The position numbers and the translations under genes were made by a program. Below are positions 1-9,731 of a stretch of DNA of 64,000 nucleotides, piece by piece (positions within the stretch are counted from its first letter, which is position 1; every line of letters starts with the position of its first letter). The notes beneath the pieces were generated by a model. It worked only from the letters and a program-made list of their open reading frames with translations, did no database searches and was not told the DNA's origin. This stretch comes from Thraustochytrium sp. TN22 (lineage: Eukaryota > Sar > Bigyra > Thraustochytrida > Thraustochytriidae), in NCBI GenBank assembly GCA_013306675.1, contig JABLUY010000043.1:1-64000 (forward strand), given 5' to 3'.

Positions 1-345
1 AGGCGGCGGCGGCGCGGCGGCGCGGCGGCGGCGGCGGCGCGGCCGAGCCGCAGCAGCTGGCGGCGGCCGCGGCGCGCGCGCGGTACGAGGCGGCGGCCAA
101 AAGGCGCGCGGCGGCGCGGCGGCGGGAGGCGCGCGCGCGAGCGAGGAGGCGGCGAGCGGAGAGGCAGCGGCGAGAGGCGGCGGAAGCAAGGCGGGCGCCA
201 GGGGAGAGGACGGCAGGCAGGGCGCGAGGAGGGCAGAGCGAGGCTCGGCACGCGGGGCCGTCCCGGAAGGGGGGGGGGCTGGCCGTGAAGGCGGCCCCGT
301 CCGCGTAGAGGCGCGGGCGAAGGCGCGGCAGCAGCAGCGGCAACC
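1..345. other. GC/purine-rich leader upstream of the first gene
   Basis: CGG/GCG-rich and purine-rich sequence. The plus strand is open in one frame from the window edge to a TAG at 306-308 and would encode an Ala/Arg/Glu-rich tail. In DNA this GC-rich an open frame of about 100 codons is weak evidence, and the next ATG follows 37 bases later. It is most simply the 5' leader and promoter of the gene at 346. A gene tail entering from the left cannot be excluded. Confidence 0.4.
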
Positions 346-3300
346 ATGGGATGCACGTGCGCCAAGGCGGCGCCGGCGCCGGACAAGGGCGGCAAGGCGA
401 GCGAGGCGCCTGTGGAGCGCGGCGCAGGGACGATGGACCATGCGAATGCGCACTTGAGGCCCAACGATCGGCAGTTCGAGCGCATGGAGGTCATCACCAA
501 GAAGGTGGGCGGGAGGAACAGTAACGGGCCGCGGAGGCGCGACCCGACGGGTAGCGGCGATGGTGCCGAGAGCAGCAATGGCAGCGGCGCGGCGGCGGAT
601 CCGAGCGAGGGCCCGGCGGAGCAGGGCGAGGGCCAGCGCTCGCGCGGCGCGAGCGCCGGCCTGGACGGCCTGGACGCGGAGGACCGCGAGCGCATCAAGG
701 AGCTCCCGCCCGAGGACTTTCAGCACGAGGAGGCGGCGCGGTACGAGATCTATCTGAGCCACATGAAGGCGCGCGGCAGCATCTTCCGGACGGCCGGCCT
801 GGAGTTCTATTTGGAGTTCTCGTGGGCGGGCGAGACGCTGCGTACGCCGGACACGATGGCCGGGTCGTCGCCCAAGGGGTGCGTGTGGAACAGCACGGTG
901 CTGCACTTCGACTGGAAGGAGAACACGTCCATCCAGCAGTACAGCGACTCGATGTCGGCGCTTCAAGGCAACGTGGTGCGGCGGCTGGACAAGGACTCGG
1001 GCCACCAGCACGGCATCGTGACGCCGGCCGCGGAACACGACACGAACAAGTTGATGATCAACTGCTATGCGGTGCGCAAGCACCATCTGCGCGAGAAGGA
1101 GACGTGGAAGGTGGGCTCCTTCCAGATCAAGCTGGAACGCGTGATGAGCGGGCCCGTGCACCACGTGTTCGTGCTCAAGGACGAGGAGGCTTCCGGCGAC
1201 ACGAAGCGTTTGAGCTACAACTGCCGCATCACGCAGTATGCGCACTGGAGTCTGGCGCTCTCGAACGTGACGCTCGAGTACGAGCCGCTGGTGCAGCAGG
1301 AGAGCCAGACGGACGCGCCGGACGGCGAGCCGACCACGGTGCAGCAGCGCCAGCGCGCCGAGTCGGCGGCCTCGGACCGTTCCGATGTGCAGCGCATCAG
1401 CAAGACGCTGATGCAAATGGAGAACCGCGACGTTCTCGAGAAGATCAAGAAGAAGGCCTTTGTGGAGGACCGTAGTCGCAAGTTCGTGCTGCGGTACAAG
1501 CTCTTCCGGTCCGAGGGCGAGCAGCCTTTGGTGTTTGACTCGCGCAAGCCGCACCACCCACGCATGGACGCGGTGGGTGAATCCTACAAGGTCACGTGGC
1601 CGCACAAGGAGCTGCCCAAGGTGCGCGAGCCAGACGAGACGCGCTTTCGGTCGTTCCTAGCCGGCACGATCGGATTCTCAGTGTATGAGGTTATTCTGGA
1701 CGAGGGCGAGGGCGAAGAGCGGCCAGGGCGGTCACCGCAACAGCAGCAACAACAAGCGCAGCCTGGACAGCAGATGCTGGGCAGGAACGCGCTTGGGGGC
1801 TCCGGGCTGCGCGTCGGAGGCGTGCTGGCGCCGCCGACGGTGCCGGGCGCGCTCAACACGACGCTGGTGGGCGAGTGCTGGGTGCCAATCGAGCAGCTCT
1901 TCGAGGTGGCTCAGGCGCAGCAGGACCGCTGCCACTGCTTCGACGACCTGAGCGAGGCGGGCCGCAAGGGCTTTGTGCACCCGGTGTCGGTGTCCTTTGC
2001 GCGTGAGCTGGTCCTCTTCGGTCGGCACGTGGGGCGCATCGAGTGCGTAACGTGCTTCGACCCGCTTCCCGGGTCGGTGCAGCTGGGCCACGGCGTGCTG
2101 ACGGAGAAGGGCGTGGAGCTTGTGTCGCCGATCGTCATGTCGGAGAACGAGGAGCGGCCAACGTTTCTGCAGCGCATGATGCTGAACGGGTCGGCGGCGG
2201 CGACGGGCGACCAGCTCACGTCGCAGAGCGCGAGGCGGCTGCGCGACGCCGTGGAGGCGCTCAAGCGCAACCTCAAGACGAACCCGCACGAGGCGCCGCA
2301 TGTGCGGTCCTCGCGGTCGGACCAAGTGACCATGCATAACGCCTTTGTGAAGACCTGCAAGGAGCTGTTGACCGTGCTGGGCAGCTCGGAGAAGGAGTCC
2401 ATGATCTCCTTTCTGTATTCTAGCAACGAGGAGCTCCTGCGCGTGCAGTACATGCTCGTGGGGCTCTGGGAGCTCCTGCTCGAGTGGCTCGACGCCATGA
2501 CGTTCTCGATCCGCATCCTCTTCTTCGACGTGCTGGTGGCCATCATGAAGCGCGGCGAGCTGGGCGAGTTCATGATGGCGCCGCGCGAGGGCGAGGGCCG
2601 GCAGAACAAGGACTCGGACACGGCGCGATTTTTCTTGCAGTACCGCGACGTGTGCTACCGCACGCTGGCCTGGACGCTGCAGAAGTTGAGTCTCAAGGGC
2701 GGCTTCCCAGAGCTGCGCGTATTCTGCGCGCGAGTGGTGGCGGTGATGTCGTTCCGGCTGCCCAAGTTCGGCCAGCTGCTGTACCAGGCGATTCTGCCCG
2801 ACAACGAGGCCTCCATTAAGGAGTGGGCACGGTCCAAGGCGCTCCGGCGCGTGCTGCGGCCGGACGGGCGCAAGTTCATGCACCCGGAGTGGAACGCCGG
2901 CTGGTACTCACTTACGGACACGCAGCCCTCGTCCGCGTCGACGCCGCGCACGGGCGCGCGGGCCACCGTTCACGGGCAATCTTTCGATAGCAGTGGGTCG
3001 ACCTCGAGCGCGGGCGTGGGCGAGGACTCGCAGTTGTCGGCGGCCGCCGCCGCAGCAGCTGCGGAGGGCGCCGACGTGGCCGAGGTCGCCGAACGTGTGC
3101 AGCTAGACCGCGTGCGCATCGGGCAGGCCGACAACGAGATGCTGCTGAACTGGCGCGGCTTCCACCGCAACCTGGAGAAGCTGTACGGGCGCGCGGCCTT
3201 GGAGAAGCAGGAGGCCGTGCTGCCTATCGGCACGACCAAGAACGGCGCGTACCAGGCACCGCTGTGGCTGCGGCGCGTGCAGAAGCACGGTCACTTCTTC

Positions 3301-5499
3301 TTCATGTACTCGTCGGAGTGGATTACCTACGTGCTGGACACGCTGGGCGTGCTGGCAACGCAGTCGACGGAGAACTTCGAGGGCCGCATCTTCAAGAGTG
3401 GCATCCGCTGGCACAACATCCCCGGGTACAAGCAGATCCTCAAAGCGTTTCTGCTGGAGCTGCGGCGGCGCGAGCCCAAGGAGTTCCCCGAGTCGCTGCG
3501 CAAGCTGAGTTTGCTGCTCCTCGTGGATCACAACCTCGTGACGCCCTTTGCGAACATCGTCATCCCCAAGACGAACATCTTCGACCTGGACGCCGTCACG
3601 ACCACCATCGATCTCCTGTCGGCGTGGTTCACGACGGTTCACGGTTGGCCGGGCCGCTTTATCGCGGCCAAGGTCTTCCGCACGGGCGGCCCTCACACGC
3701 CCATGTCGGCGGACCGCGCCATGGGCAAGTCGCGCTCGCTGTTCTTTACGCGCATGGAGGAGTCTCACCAGGAGGCCAAGGCCAAGGTGTTGGAGTCGCT
3801 GCAAGAGGTCAAGATCCAGCGGCACGATTCGTCGGGCCACCAGGTGGACGTGGCGCCGCCGCCCGCGCCCATGGCCCAGCTGCGCGCTGCCGGCACGCTG
3901 TCCAATGAGCAGGCCAAGCTCCCGGCGGTGTCGGCGCGCGGGGTGCCGACGGAGCCGGCGCCCGAGCCCTTCGTCTCGGCGTGGGACTTTGACTCGGTCT
4001 GCATTTACTACCCGCACCTGGACGTGGTGCGGCGCAAGTTCAAGCGGTCGGAGGCGGAGCACCGCATGCCCGGCGGCATCACGGTGAACAACGATCGCTC
4101 CAAGTGCAATTGGTTCTCCTACCTGTACGCCGACACGCCGCCGCTGCTGCCGAGCGCCTTTGAGTTCAAGCTGCTGGCGCACATGCTCTGGGTGCTTCTG
4201 CACCAGGACCACTTCCAGGTGGTGCTCAAGACGCTCGAGTTTGTGTACAACCACTGGCGGTCCTTTCCGATTGGCTTCCAGGATCGCGTGCGCTACATTT
4301 TGCTGGCCAAGTACGAAGACGGCGCCCATTTGGCGCACCAACAGCCGCTGTACCCGTCGGTGCGCGAGTCGGACCAGCCGGTACACGTGTCTTCCATGGT
4401 GCGCGAGCAGACGGGCCTCTTCGGCATGGACCTGGAGAACGCCAAGACGACGATCGCCAGTGAGGACCAACCGTCGCTCTTCGTGCAACTCTTCTTCCAC
4501 TGGCAGGAGGAGGTGCGCCATTTCTTCCACACGCTGCTCGCCTTCCGCATGTGCCGGTCCACGGAGCGCACCGAGTCGCTGTCCAAGATGCTGGCCGCCG
4601 TGCGCATTGTGCTGCTCAGCGTGGAGCCCGCGATCTGGGACCGCTTGTGGAAGGCGGACACGCCCATGGACAAGCGCTGGAGTTCCGGCCAGACGGCCGA
4701 CGCCGCCACCGTGCGCGCTCAGTACCTGCTCGGCAAGTCGTTGCATCGCCAGTTTGAAGACGGAGATGCGGACGCGAACAACGGCAGCAATGGCGCGCAC
4801 CGAGAGACCCGTGGCGCGAGTGGCAGTACAAGCAGCGCGTCGAGCACGGCGAGCTCTACGGGCAGCGGCAAGTCCTTCTTCAAGCGCAAGCCGTCCAAGG
4901 AGACGATCAACGTCCCGGTGAAGGAACACACAGGCCGCCGCTCCGCATTTCTGGACGACGGCGAGATCTTGCGCACGCGCAGCTCCAACGACGTGGACCG
5001 CATCGTGCGCGACATCTCGCAATCCCTCCAGAGCGGCGCCTCCGCCTCACCCGCCAGCACCTCGGCCATCGTGCACTCGGCGTCCGACTCGAGCGTGCGC
5101 CCCCCTACCAAGTTGGCGCGCGGCGACTCGAGCGACGGCGGCGGCGCGAGCTCGCCTCGCCTTGATCCGACGTCGCCGCGCTCCGAGCCGGAGCGCGCCA
5201 TCGAGCGCGCCCTCGCGGCGTCCGACTCGCCCGGCGCCAATACGCCGGCGGCACTCCAGTTGGAACTCGAGAAGGACCTGCGCATTGTTGGCGAGACGCA
5301 CTGGCCTCTTGCTTTCCGCTCCTACGCCGTGCCCTCGGTCACCAAGTTCAAGCGCATCTGGATCCAATCCCTCGACCCGCGCGTGCACTCGCCCGTTCTC
5401 GAATGGTCTGTCACCGTGATGGACCGCGGCGAGATGAAGGTCTATGGCGGTATTGCCCACTTCCAGCCTGCCAACAACAAGCCGTCCGGATACATGTGA
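346..5499 (+). CDS. Large NT-C2 / DUF1765-like armadillo protein with acylated N-terminus
   Basis: A 1717-residue protein starting at an ATG in good context (CAACCATGG). It begins MGCTC, a classic N-myristoylation (Gly2) plus palmitoylation (Cys3, Cys5) signature, so it probably sits on a membrane. Residues about 145-320 look like an NT-C2 fold (alternating beta pattern, LEFYLEFSW, then YNCRITQYAHWSLALSNVTLEYEP). A second beta-rich stretch lies at about 375-460. The middle and C-terminal half is helical; the segments around residues 1275-1330 (HMLWVLLHQDHFQVVLKTLE, then FVYNHWRSF) and 1390-1410 (LFFHWQEEVRHFFHTLLAFR) resemble the fungal and amoebozoan DUF1765 family. Ser/Gly-rich linkers separate the parts. 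The function of DUF1765 proteins is unknown; membrane scaffolding is a guess. The domain assignment is from memory of the family and is moderately secure. Confidence 0.75.
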   Translation: MGCTCAKAAPAPDKGGKASEAPVERGAGTMDHANAHLRPNDRQFERMEVITKKVGGRNSNGPRRRDPTGSGDGAESSNGSGAAADPSEGPAEQGEGQRSRGASAGLDGLDAEDRERIKELPPEDFQHEEAARYEIYLSHMKARGSIFRTAGLEFYLEFSWAGETLRTPDTMAGSSPKGCVWNSTVLHFDWKENTSIQQYSDSMSALQGNVVRRLDKDSGHQHGIVTPAAEHDTNKLMINCYAVRKHHLREKETWKVGSFQIKLERVMSGPVHHVFVLKDEEASGDTKRLSYNCRITQYAHWSLALSNVTLEYEPLVQQESQTDAPDGEPTTVQQRQRAESAASDRSDVQRISKTLMQMENRDVLEKIKKKAFVEDRSRKFVLRYKLFRSEGEQPLVFDSRKPHHPRMDAVGESYKVTWPHKELPKVREPDETRFRSFLAGTIGFSVYEVILDEGEGEERPGRSPQQQQQQAQPGQQMLGRNALGGSGLRVGGVLAPPTVPGALNTTLVGECWVPIEQLFEVAQAQQDRCHCFDDLSEAGRKGFVHPVSVSFARELVLFGRHVGRIECVTCFDPLPGSVQLGHGVLTEKGVELVSPIVMSENEERPTFLQRMMLNGSAAATGDQLTSQSARRLRDAVEALKRNLKTNPHEAPHVRSSRSDQVTMHNAFVKTCKELLTVLGSSEKESMISFLYSSNEELLRVQYMLVGLWELLLEWLDAMTFSIRILFFDVLVAIMKRGELGEFMMAPREGEGRQNKDSDTARFFLQYRDVCYRTLAWTLQKLSLKGGFPELRVFCARVVAVMSFRLPKFGQLLYQAILPDNEASIKEWARSKALRRVLRPDGRKFMHPEWNAGWYSLTDTQPSSASTPRTGARATVHGQSFDSSGSTSSAGVGEDSQLSAAAAAAAAEGADVAEVAERVQLDRVRIGQADNEMLLNWRGFHRNLEKLYGRAALEKQEAVLPIGTTKNGAYQAPLWLRRVQKHGHFFFMYSSEWITYVLDTLGVLATQSTENFEGRIFKSGIRWHNIPGYKQILKAFLLELRRREPKEFPESLRKLSLLLLVDHNLVTPFANIVIPKTNIFDLDAVTTTIDLLSAWFTTVHGWPGRFIAAKVFRTGGPHTPMSADRAMGKSRSLFFTRMEESHQEAKAKVLESLQEVKIQRHDSSGHQVDVAPPPAPMAQLRAAGTLSNEQAKLPAVSARGVPTEPAPEPFVSAWDFDSVCIYYPHLDVVRRKFKRSEAEHRMPGGITVNNDRSKCNWFSYLYADTPPLLPSAFEFKLLAHMLWVLLHQDHFQVVLKTLEFVYNHWRSFPIGFQDRVRYILLAKYEDGAHLAHQQPLYPSVRESDQPVHVSSMVREQTGLFGMDLENAKTTIASEDQPSLFVQLFFHWQEEVRHFFHTLLAFRMCRSTERTESLSKMLAAVRIVLLSVEPAIWDRLWKADTPMDKRWSSGQTADAATVRAQYLLGKSLHRQFEDGDADANNGSNGAHRETRGASGSTSSASSTASSTGSGKSFFKRKPSKETINVPVKEHTGRRSAFLDDGEILRTRSSNDVDRIVRDISQSLQSGASASPASTSAIVHSASDSSVRPPTKLARGDSSDGGGASSPRLDPTSPRSEPERAIERALAASDSPGANTPAALQLELEKDLRIVGETHWPLAFRSYAVPSVTKFKRIWIQSLDPRVHSPVLEWSVTVMDRGEMKVYGGIAHFQPANNKPSGYM

Positions 5500-6067
5500 A
5501 GACGAAGAGGAGTGAAGATGAAGAATCGAAGATCAAGATCAAGATCAATAAGATATTGGTTGGTAAGGTCTGCCGGTTGTGTGCACGCTCAGTGCTGTTG
5601 TTTTTGAAGAAAAGATGGTCGCGTGTGTGCCGCTGGAGGCGATACCCTGACGGTATCCAATCCACTTCGTGTGTGTGCTTGAAAACTGCACAAAGCGCTC
5701 GGTTCGTGTGCCGATTTGGATGACAACTGTTTGGCAGGGCAGCAGAGGTGCGGCAACAACTCTCGCAAAGATGGTCTGGTTGCAGCACACGAGCACACGA
5801 GCACACCAGCACATGTTTGCAGTCTTGCGACGACTTTCAAGAAGACATGCTGCTGGGCGCAACAGCATCCACGGGAAAAGACAAAGAACTTCGCATGTCC
5901 GAGACAGCGAGACAGAGAGAACATTGCTCAAGTCAGAGACAAAGAGAACTTCGCTTATGTCCCTTACATCTCACGATATCGCGCGGGGGCGGGCCAGGCG
6001 GTCGATGCTGTTGCAGGCGCAGAAAGCCACCGGATCAGCCAAGGAGGGGCCGTTTGTCGTAAGTGTC
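5500..6067. other. Convergent 3' spacer
   Basis: Lies between the stop codons of two convergent genes and is visibly less GC-rich than its surroundings. It has an A-rich stretch with repeated GATCAA just after the stop at 5499 and CA/GA-rich runs near 5780-5950. It contains no open frame of coding character and presumably holds both 3' UTRs. Confidence 0.5.
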
Positions 6068-7468
6068 TTACTGCTGCGTGGCAATGGGGTAGGGGCCGAC
6101 AAAGGTGTCGCGGCGCTCAAAGCGCGAGGTGTTCTTGTGCAGAACGAGGAGGAAGACGGTAGAGCTGCCCTGGGAGGCAACGACAACACTCCAGGCGAGG
6201 AAGATGACCCAGCAGCGGTACCACCACTGGCCGTACTTGGCGACGACCTCGTCCTTGTTGGAAGTCCAGTTGTTGAGCCAGTGGTTGATCGTGAGAGCGT
6301 AGTGGACACCGCAGTTCTCCATGGAGTGGACCTCGAAGCCGGCGCGCTCGGCCTGGCTGGTGATGAAGGCGAGCGGGCAGGAAGCGTCGGCGCCGGGGAA
6401 GATGAAGCTGCCCATGAAGAGGCCCCAGATGAGGTCCTCGAACTGCCAGGCGCGGCGGAGACCGGCGAGCTGCAGGTAGAAGAGGCCGTCGTCGTGGAGC
6501 ATGGACTTGACCTGGAGCAGGAAGCTCTGGACGTTCTTGATGCCGACGTGCTCGATCATCTCGAGGGAGGTGATGACGTTGTACTGCTTCTTGGGGATGT
6601 CGCGGTAGTCCATGCAGAGCATCTGGACGCGGTCCTCGACGCCCCAGTCCTTGGCCTGGGCCATGCCCCACTTGCACTGCTCGCGGGCCAGGGTGACGCC
6701 GGTGGACTTGGTGCCGTAGTTCTTGGCGGCGAAGGCGAGGAGGGTGCCCCAGCCGCAGCCGATGTCGAGGTGCTCATCACCGGGCTTCATGTGGGAGCGG
6801 CGGCAGACGAGGTCCATCTTGCGGTCCTGGGCGTCCTCGAGGCTCTCGTCCTGGGACTCGAAGATGCCACTGGTGTAGATCATGCGGGGGCCGAGGAACC
6901 AGCGGTAGAAGTCGTTACCGCGGTCGTACACGTCGCGCACCTCGGCGGTGTCGGCGGCCTGGGTGTGGTGGATGAGCTGGCCAGTGAACTTGGTCAGGAA
7001 GAACTTGAAGTGGCCCAGCGTGATGCAGAAGCGGAAGACCTCATGGCGGTGCCAGAACACCTCCATCGGGTCCGCCACGAACTCGGCGCGCTGCGACATG
7101 TAGGCGTCCACGAAGGTCTCGATGGGGATCTTGCGGCCCTTGTACTTGGCCGCCAGCTTGGCGTCCGTGATGTCGATGAACTTGGTCCAGTCGCACGGCG
7201 CGTCCGGGAACTCGGCGTGCGAGAGCGCCACCATGGTGACGGCGAAGATGGTGATGGCCAGCACCGGGATGGCCAGCAGCAGCGCCACGAACATGAAGAT
7301 GCCGCCGCTCAGCATGTACGTCAGCGTCAGCGCCGGCACGAGGCACAGCACCGGCACCACCGACGTCACATGCTCCAGCAGGAAGAAGATCATGTAGAGG
7401 CCATGCGTGCCACCCACATTCTTCTCCTTGTCGAAGAAGGTCCGCGTACTGTATCCGCCCGAATCCAT
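6068..7468 (-). CDS. Sphingolipid C9-methyltransferase (CFA-synthase family)
   Basis: A 466-residue membrane methyltransferase. Two adjacent hydrophobic segments (about residues 22-50 and 54-80) precede a class I SAM-dependent domain with motif I HLDIGCGWGTLLAFAAKNYG (about 230-250), then TGVTLAREQ and EMIEHVG, the arrangement of cyclopropane-fatty-acyl synthases. The N-terminal membrane pair and overall length match the fungal sphingolipid C9-methyltransferases, which add the 9-methyl branch to the delta-8-unsaturated sphingoid base of glucosylceramide at the ER. 9-methyl sphingoid bases have also been reported from thraustochytrids, which fits the suggested host. A plain cyclopropane synthase would lack the two N-terminal membrane helices. 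It is tail to tail with the gene at 346-5499. Confidence 0.88.
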   Translation of the reverse strand: MDSGGYSTRTFFDKEKNVGGTHGLYMIFFLLEHVTSVVPVLCLVPALTLTYMLSGGIFMFVALLLAIPVLAITIFAVTMVALSHAEFPDAPCDWTKFIDITDAKLAAKYKGRKIPIETFVDAYMSQRAEFVADPMEVFWHRHEVFRFCITLGHFKFFLTKFTGQLIHHTQAADTAEVRDVYDRGNDFYRWFLGPRMIYTSGIFESQDESLEDAQDRKMDLVCRRSHMKPGDEHLDIGCGWGTLLAFAAKNYGTKSTGVTLAREQCKWGMAQAKDWGVEDRVQMLCMDYRDIPKKQYNVITSLEMIEHVGIKNVQSFLLQVKSMLHDDGLFYLQLAGLRRAWQFEDLIWGLFMGSFIFPGADASCPLAFITSQAERAGFEVHSMENCGVHYALTINHWLNNWTSNKDEVVAKYGQWWYRCWVIFLAWSVVVASQGSSTVFLLVLHKNTSRFERRDTFVGPYPIATQQ

Positions 7469-8612
7469 CTTGCTTGCTGCGCAGGGTCTAGCTGTGCGTT
7501 GTGCCCTCGAGCGTTAGTCCGCTGCTCCCTGCGCCTCGCCCCTCCTGCACCCCGCGCCATCTCCCATTAAACAGTGCGAGAAGTGTGTCTGGCGCGAGAG
7601 GGCCGCCATAGCCAGGCTGTCGGCGTGGTACCTGCTCCACCGCCAGCCTGGAGTCGCACATCCGGTCCCTGCCGCCGCCGCCTCCCGCCTCTCGCCCGCG
7701 CGCCGCCCGGCCCACTCACCTCCTGCCGCAGCCCTAGCTAGCGTTGCCGATCTGATCTGCGGTCGCGCGGCGCGCAGCCGCATCTGGCGCGGTGCCTGAT
7801 TCCGGGACCGGGACTCCGCGCAGACGCGCCCGCTGCCCCCTCCGCGCGTGCTCGACGCCGCGCGCCGGGGGGCACGCCGCGCCGGGTGCAAGGCGGCGCC
7901 CCGAAACAAAAAGGTCTGTCACACCGTGACTGGCAGCGTGGCCAGGAGTCAAGGCCGGCAGCGAGCCTCGCGCTAGCCTAGCTGGGCTGGGCTGGGCCGC
8001 GCGCAGCAGCGGAAATCGAGCTCGCGACGCAAGCTTTGGGCCGCAAGTGAGTTAGGGCCAGGCAGACCTGGCCGAGGCCACGAGTGTGGTGTCTGTCCAT
8101 GAATCAAAAGCAGTGAACTGGTTGGCAAAGCACTTGGAAGCGGATGGGCAACAAGGCAAGGCAAGACGAAGCAAAAGGCAAGGCGAGGCAAGTGGCAAGG
8201 CAAGGCATAAATTAGCAAAGGGCAAACTGCAGCACTCGCACTCGCAATCGCAATCACTAACATGCTTGCGGCGATGTGGCGATCCAACCTGGCAACTCGT
8301 TGAAATCGTTTTTTTTTCTTGTTAGTACCAAGGTATGTTCTTTCCGTAGCTGGAGCTGGAGCTGGAGCTGGAGCTGGAGCTGCAGCAGCGGCGGCAGCAG
8401 CAGCAGCAGCGGCGGCTTCCGCAGCAGCAACGGCTTCCGCAGCAGCAAAAGCCGCAGCGACTCCTGCCTGCTACTTGCTGAGCCGGGAACACGGGGCGGT
8501 ATGTATGGTCGTCTTGGCAGGGCCCTTGTCTCCGGTAGGTAGCGCGCTCGGTGATTGACAGTAAAGTTGTTCGCGTCGTGGTCGTCGTTGTCATCATTCG
8601 CATCGGCATGGC
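7469..8612. other. Upstream region of the C9-methyltransferase gene with short repeats
   Basis: Promoter side of the methyltransferase gene and 3' side of the MOB gene. It holds a CCTAGCTAGCG motif at about 7732-7742, GGCTGGGCTGGGC at about 7982-7998, a GGCAAGGCAAG-type repeat near 8150-8215, and a GGAGCT hexanucleotide run followed by CAG/CGG repeats at about 8347-8455. No gene is recognised. Confidence 0.5.
8345..8455. repeat. (GGAGCT)n and (CAG/CGG)n simple repeats
   Basis: A short perfect hexanucleotide GGAGCT run runs directly into interrupted CAG/CGG trinucleotides. It reads as Gly/Ala or Leu/Gln runs in several frames but carries no conserved protein. Confidence 0.7.
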
Positions 8613-9254
8613 CTAAAGGCCCTCGTACTGCGCGATGAGGCGCTCGACGGGCTCCTCGAGCGCGCGGACCTCATCGTCCACGAGCAGCGTGTGCTCGTGA
8701 GCAAAGAAGATGAAGTGCTTGAAGGAGGTGTTGAGGTGCGCCTCGGCGCCCTGGCTCTCGACGTAGGAGAAGTGGGAGTGGTAGATGATGGCGTAGATGC
8801 GGAAGATGCGCGTGAAGATCTTCTGCGCGATCTCCGGGAACTCATCCGGGAACTCGGCGTGCTCGTCGACAATGAAGAGGCTCTCGTCGTGAATCTGTTC
8901 CTCAATCCAGGTGAGGACGTAATGCACGTACTCGGGGGAGCTGCAACGAATGGGCTGCGAGGAGCTGCCATCGGCCCAGCGGTACTCGAAGCTGGGCGGG
9001 AAACCGTCGCCGGGGCTCTGGAACCTGCCTGCATCCTCGGTACACAGGTCGTACAGGTGAGCGATGTCGTTGAAGAAGTCGACGATGTTTGTGGCCAGCC
9101 ACTCGCACAGGTCCTCGCCCTCGGGCAGGCGCACGGCGTCCTTGAGGTTGCCGGCGCCCAGCGTGCGCTTCGTGAACTTGCTCAGGTCCGTGCGCCGCTG
9201 GTTCGCGTGCTTGAGCATCACGAAGGTGCCGCGCGTGTTGCGCTTGCCGCTCAT
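8613..9254 (-). CDS. MOB kinase activator-like protein, divergent zinc site
   Basis: A 213-residue MOB family protein; MOBs bind and activate NDR/LATS kinases in Hippo and mitotic-exit signalling. Family hallmarks are strong: LGAGNLKDAVRLPEGEDL (about 32-49), EWLATNIVDFFNDI, FEYRWADG (about 89-96) and AHLNTSFKHFIFF (about 170-182). Length and start (ATG at 9254) match MOB1. In human MOB1 zinc is held by C79, C84, H161 and H166. Here C71 and H161 correspond to the first and last ligands, but the second Cys is lost (CTEDAGRFQ, with a short insertion) and the first His is Ile156 (YAIIYHSHF). The fold is otherwise intact, so this looks like an active but zinc-poor paralogue rather than a pseudogene. 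Confidence 0.92.
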   Translation of the reverse strand: MSGKRNTRGTFVMLKHANQRRTDLSKFTKRTLGAGNLKDAVRLPEGEDLCEWLATNIVDFFNDIAHLYDLCTEDAGRFQSPGDGFPPSFEYRWADGSSSQPIRCSSPEYVHYVLTWIEEQIHDESLFIVDEHAEFPDEFPEIAQKIFTRIFRIYAIIYHSHFSYVESQGAEAHLNTSFKHFIFFAHEHTLLVDDEVRALEEPVERLIAQYEGL

Positions 9255-9628
9255 GGTGCCGCCGTACCGGTCTGCGTCGGGCCCGAGCGGTCTGCTTCTG
9301 GGTGCGTGCGTGCCGCTTTTGTCTCTCCTTCACCCACCCACCCGTCGCTCGCTCGCTCGCTCGCTCTCGCGCCCGCCCGCCCGCGGGTCCGCGGCGCAAG
9401 CTGCGCACGCCTGCCGCGCCTACGCCCGTCTCGCGCTCGCGCGCTCGCGCCCGCCCGAGCCCGCTCGCGCCGCGCGCCGCCGCGGCTCGCGCGCGCGCGT
9501 CCTGCGCGTGCTTCGCCTCGTCTGCTCGCTGCCGTCCCCCGCGCCGGCAGCCGCCGCCCGCACGCCCGCGCGCTTCGCGAGCTGGCTGCTCGCTCGCTAG
9601 CTAGCTGCGCGTCTCGCTCTGGCGCCCT

Positions 9629-9663
<35 letters not shown>

Positions 9664-9711
9664 TACCGCCGCCGCCGCGCGTCTGTCGTCTGCTTGCGCG
9701 CGCGGCTGCGA

Positions 9712-9731
9712 GATGGATGGATGGATGGATG
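9712..9731. repeat. (GATG)5 microsatellite
   Basis: Five tandem GATG tetranucleotides in the MOB upstream spacer, with a further imperfect ATGGGATGGATG following. Confidence 0.8.

Noticed and set aside
1-308. Open frame from the window edge to a TAG at 306-308
   Set aside because: An Ala/Arg/Glu-rich reading in very GC-rich DNA, ending 37 bases before the next ATG. A 5' leader is simpler; kept only as a possibility.
3103-5022. A 639-codon minus-strand open frame
   Set aside because: Antisense shadow of the NT-C2/DUF1765-like gene.
5669-7570. A 633-codon plus-strand open frame
   Set aside because: Antisense of the sphingolipid methyltransferase, whose motifs are unmistakable on the minus strand.
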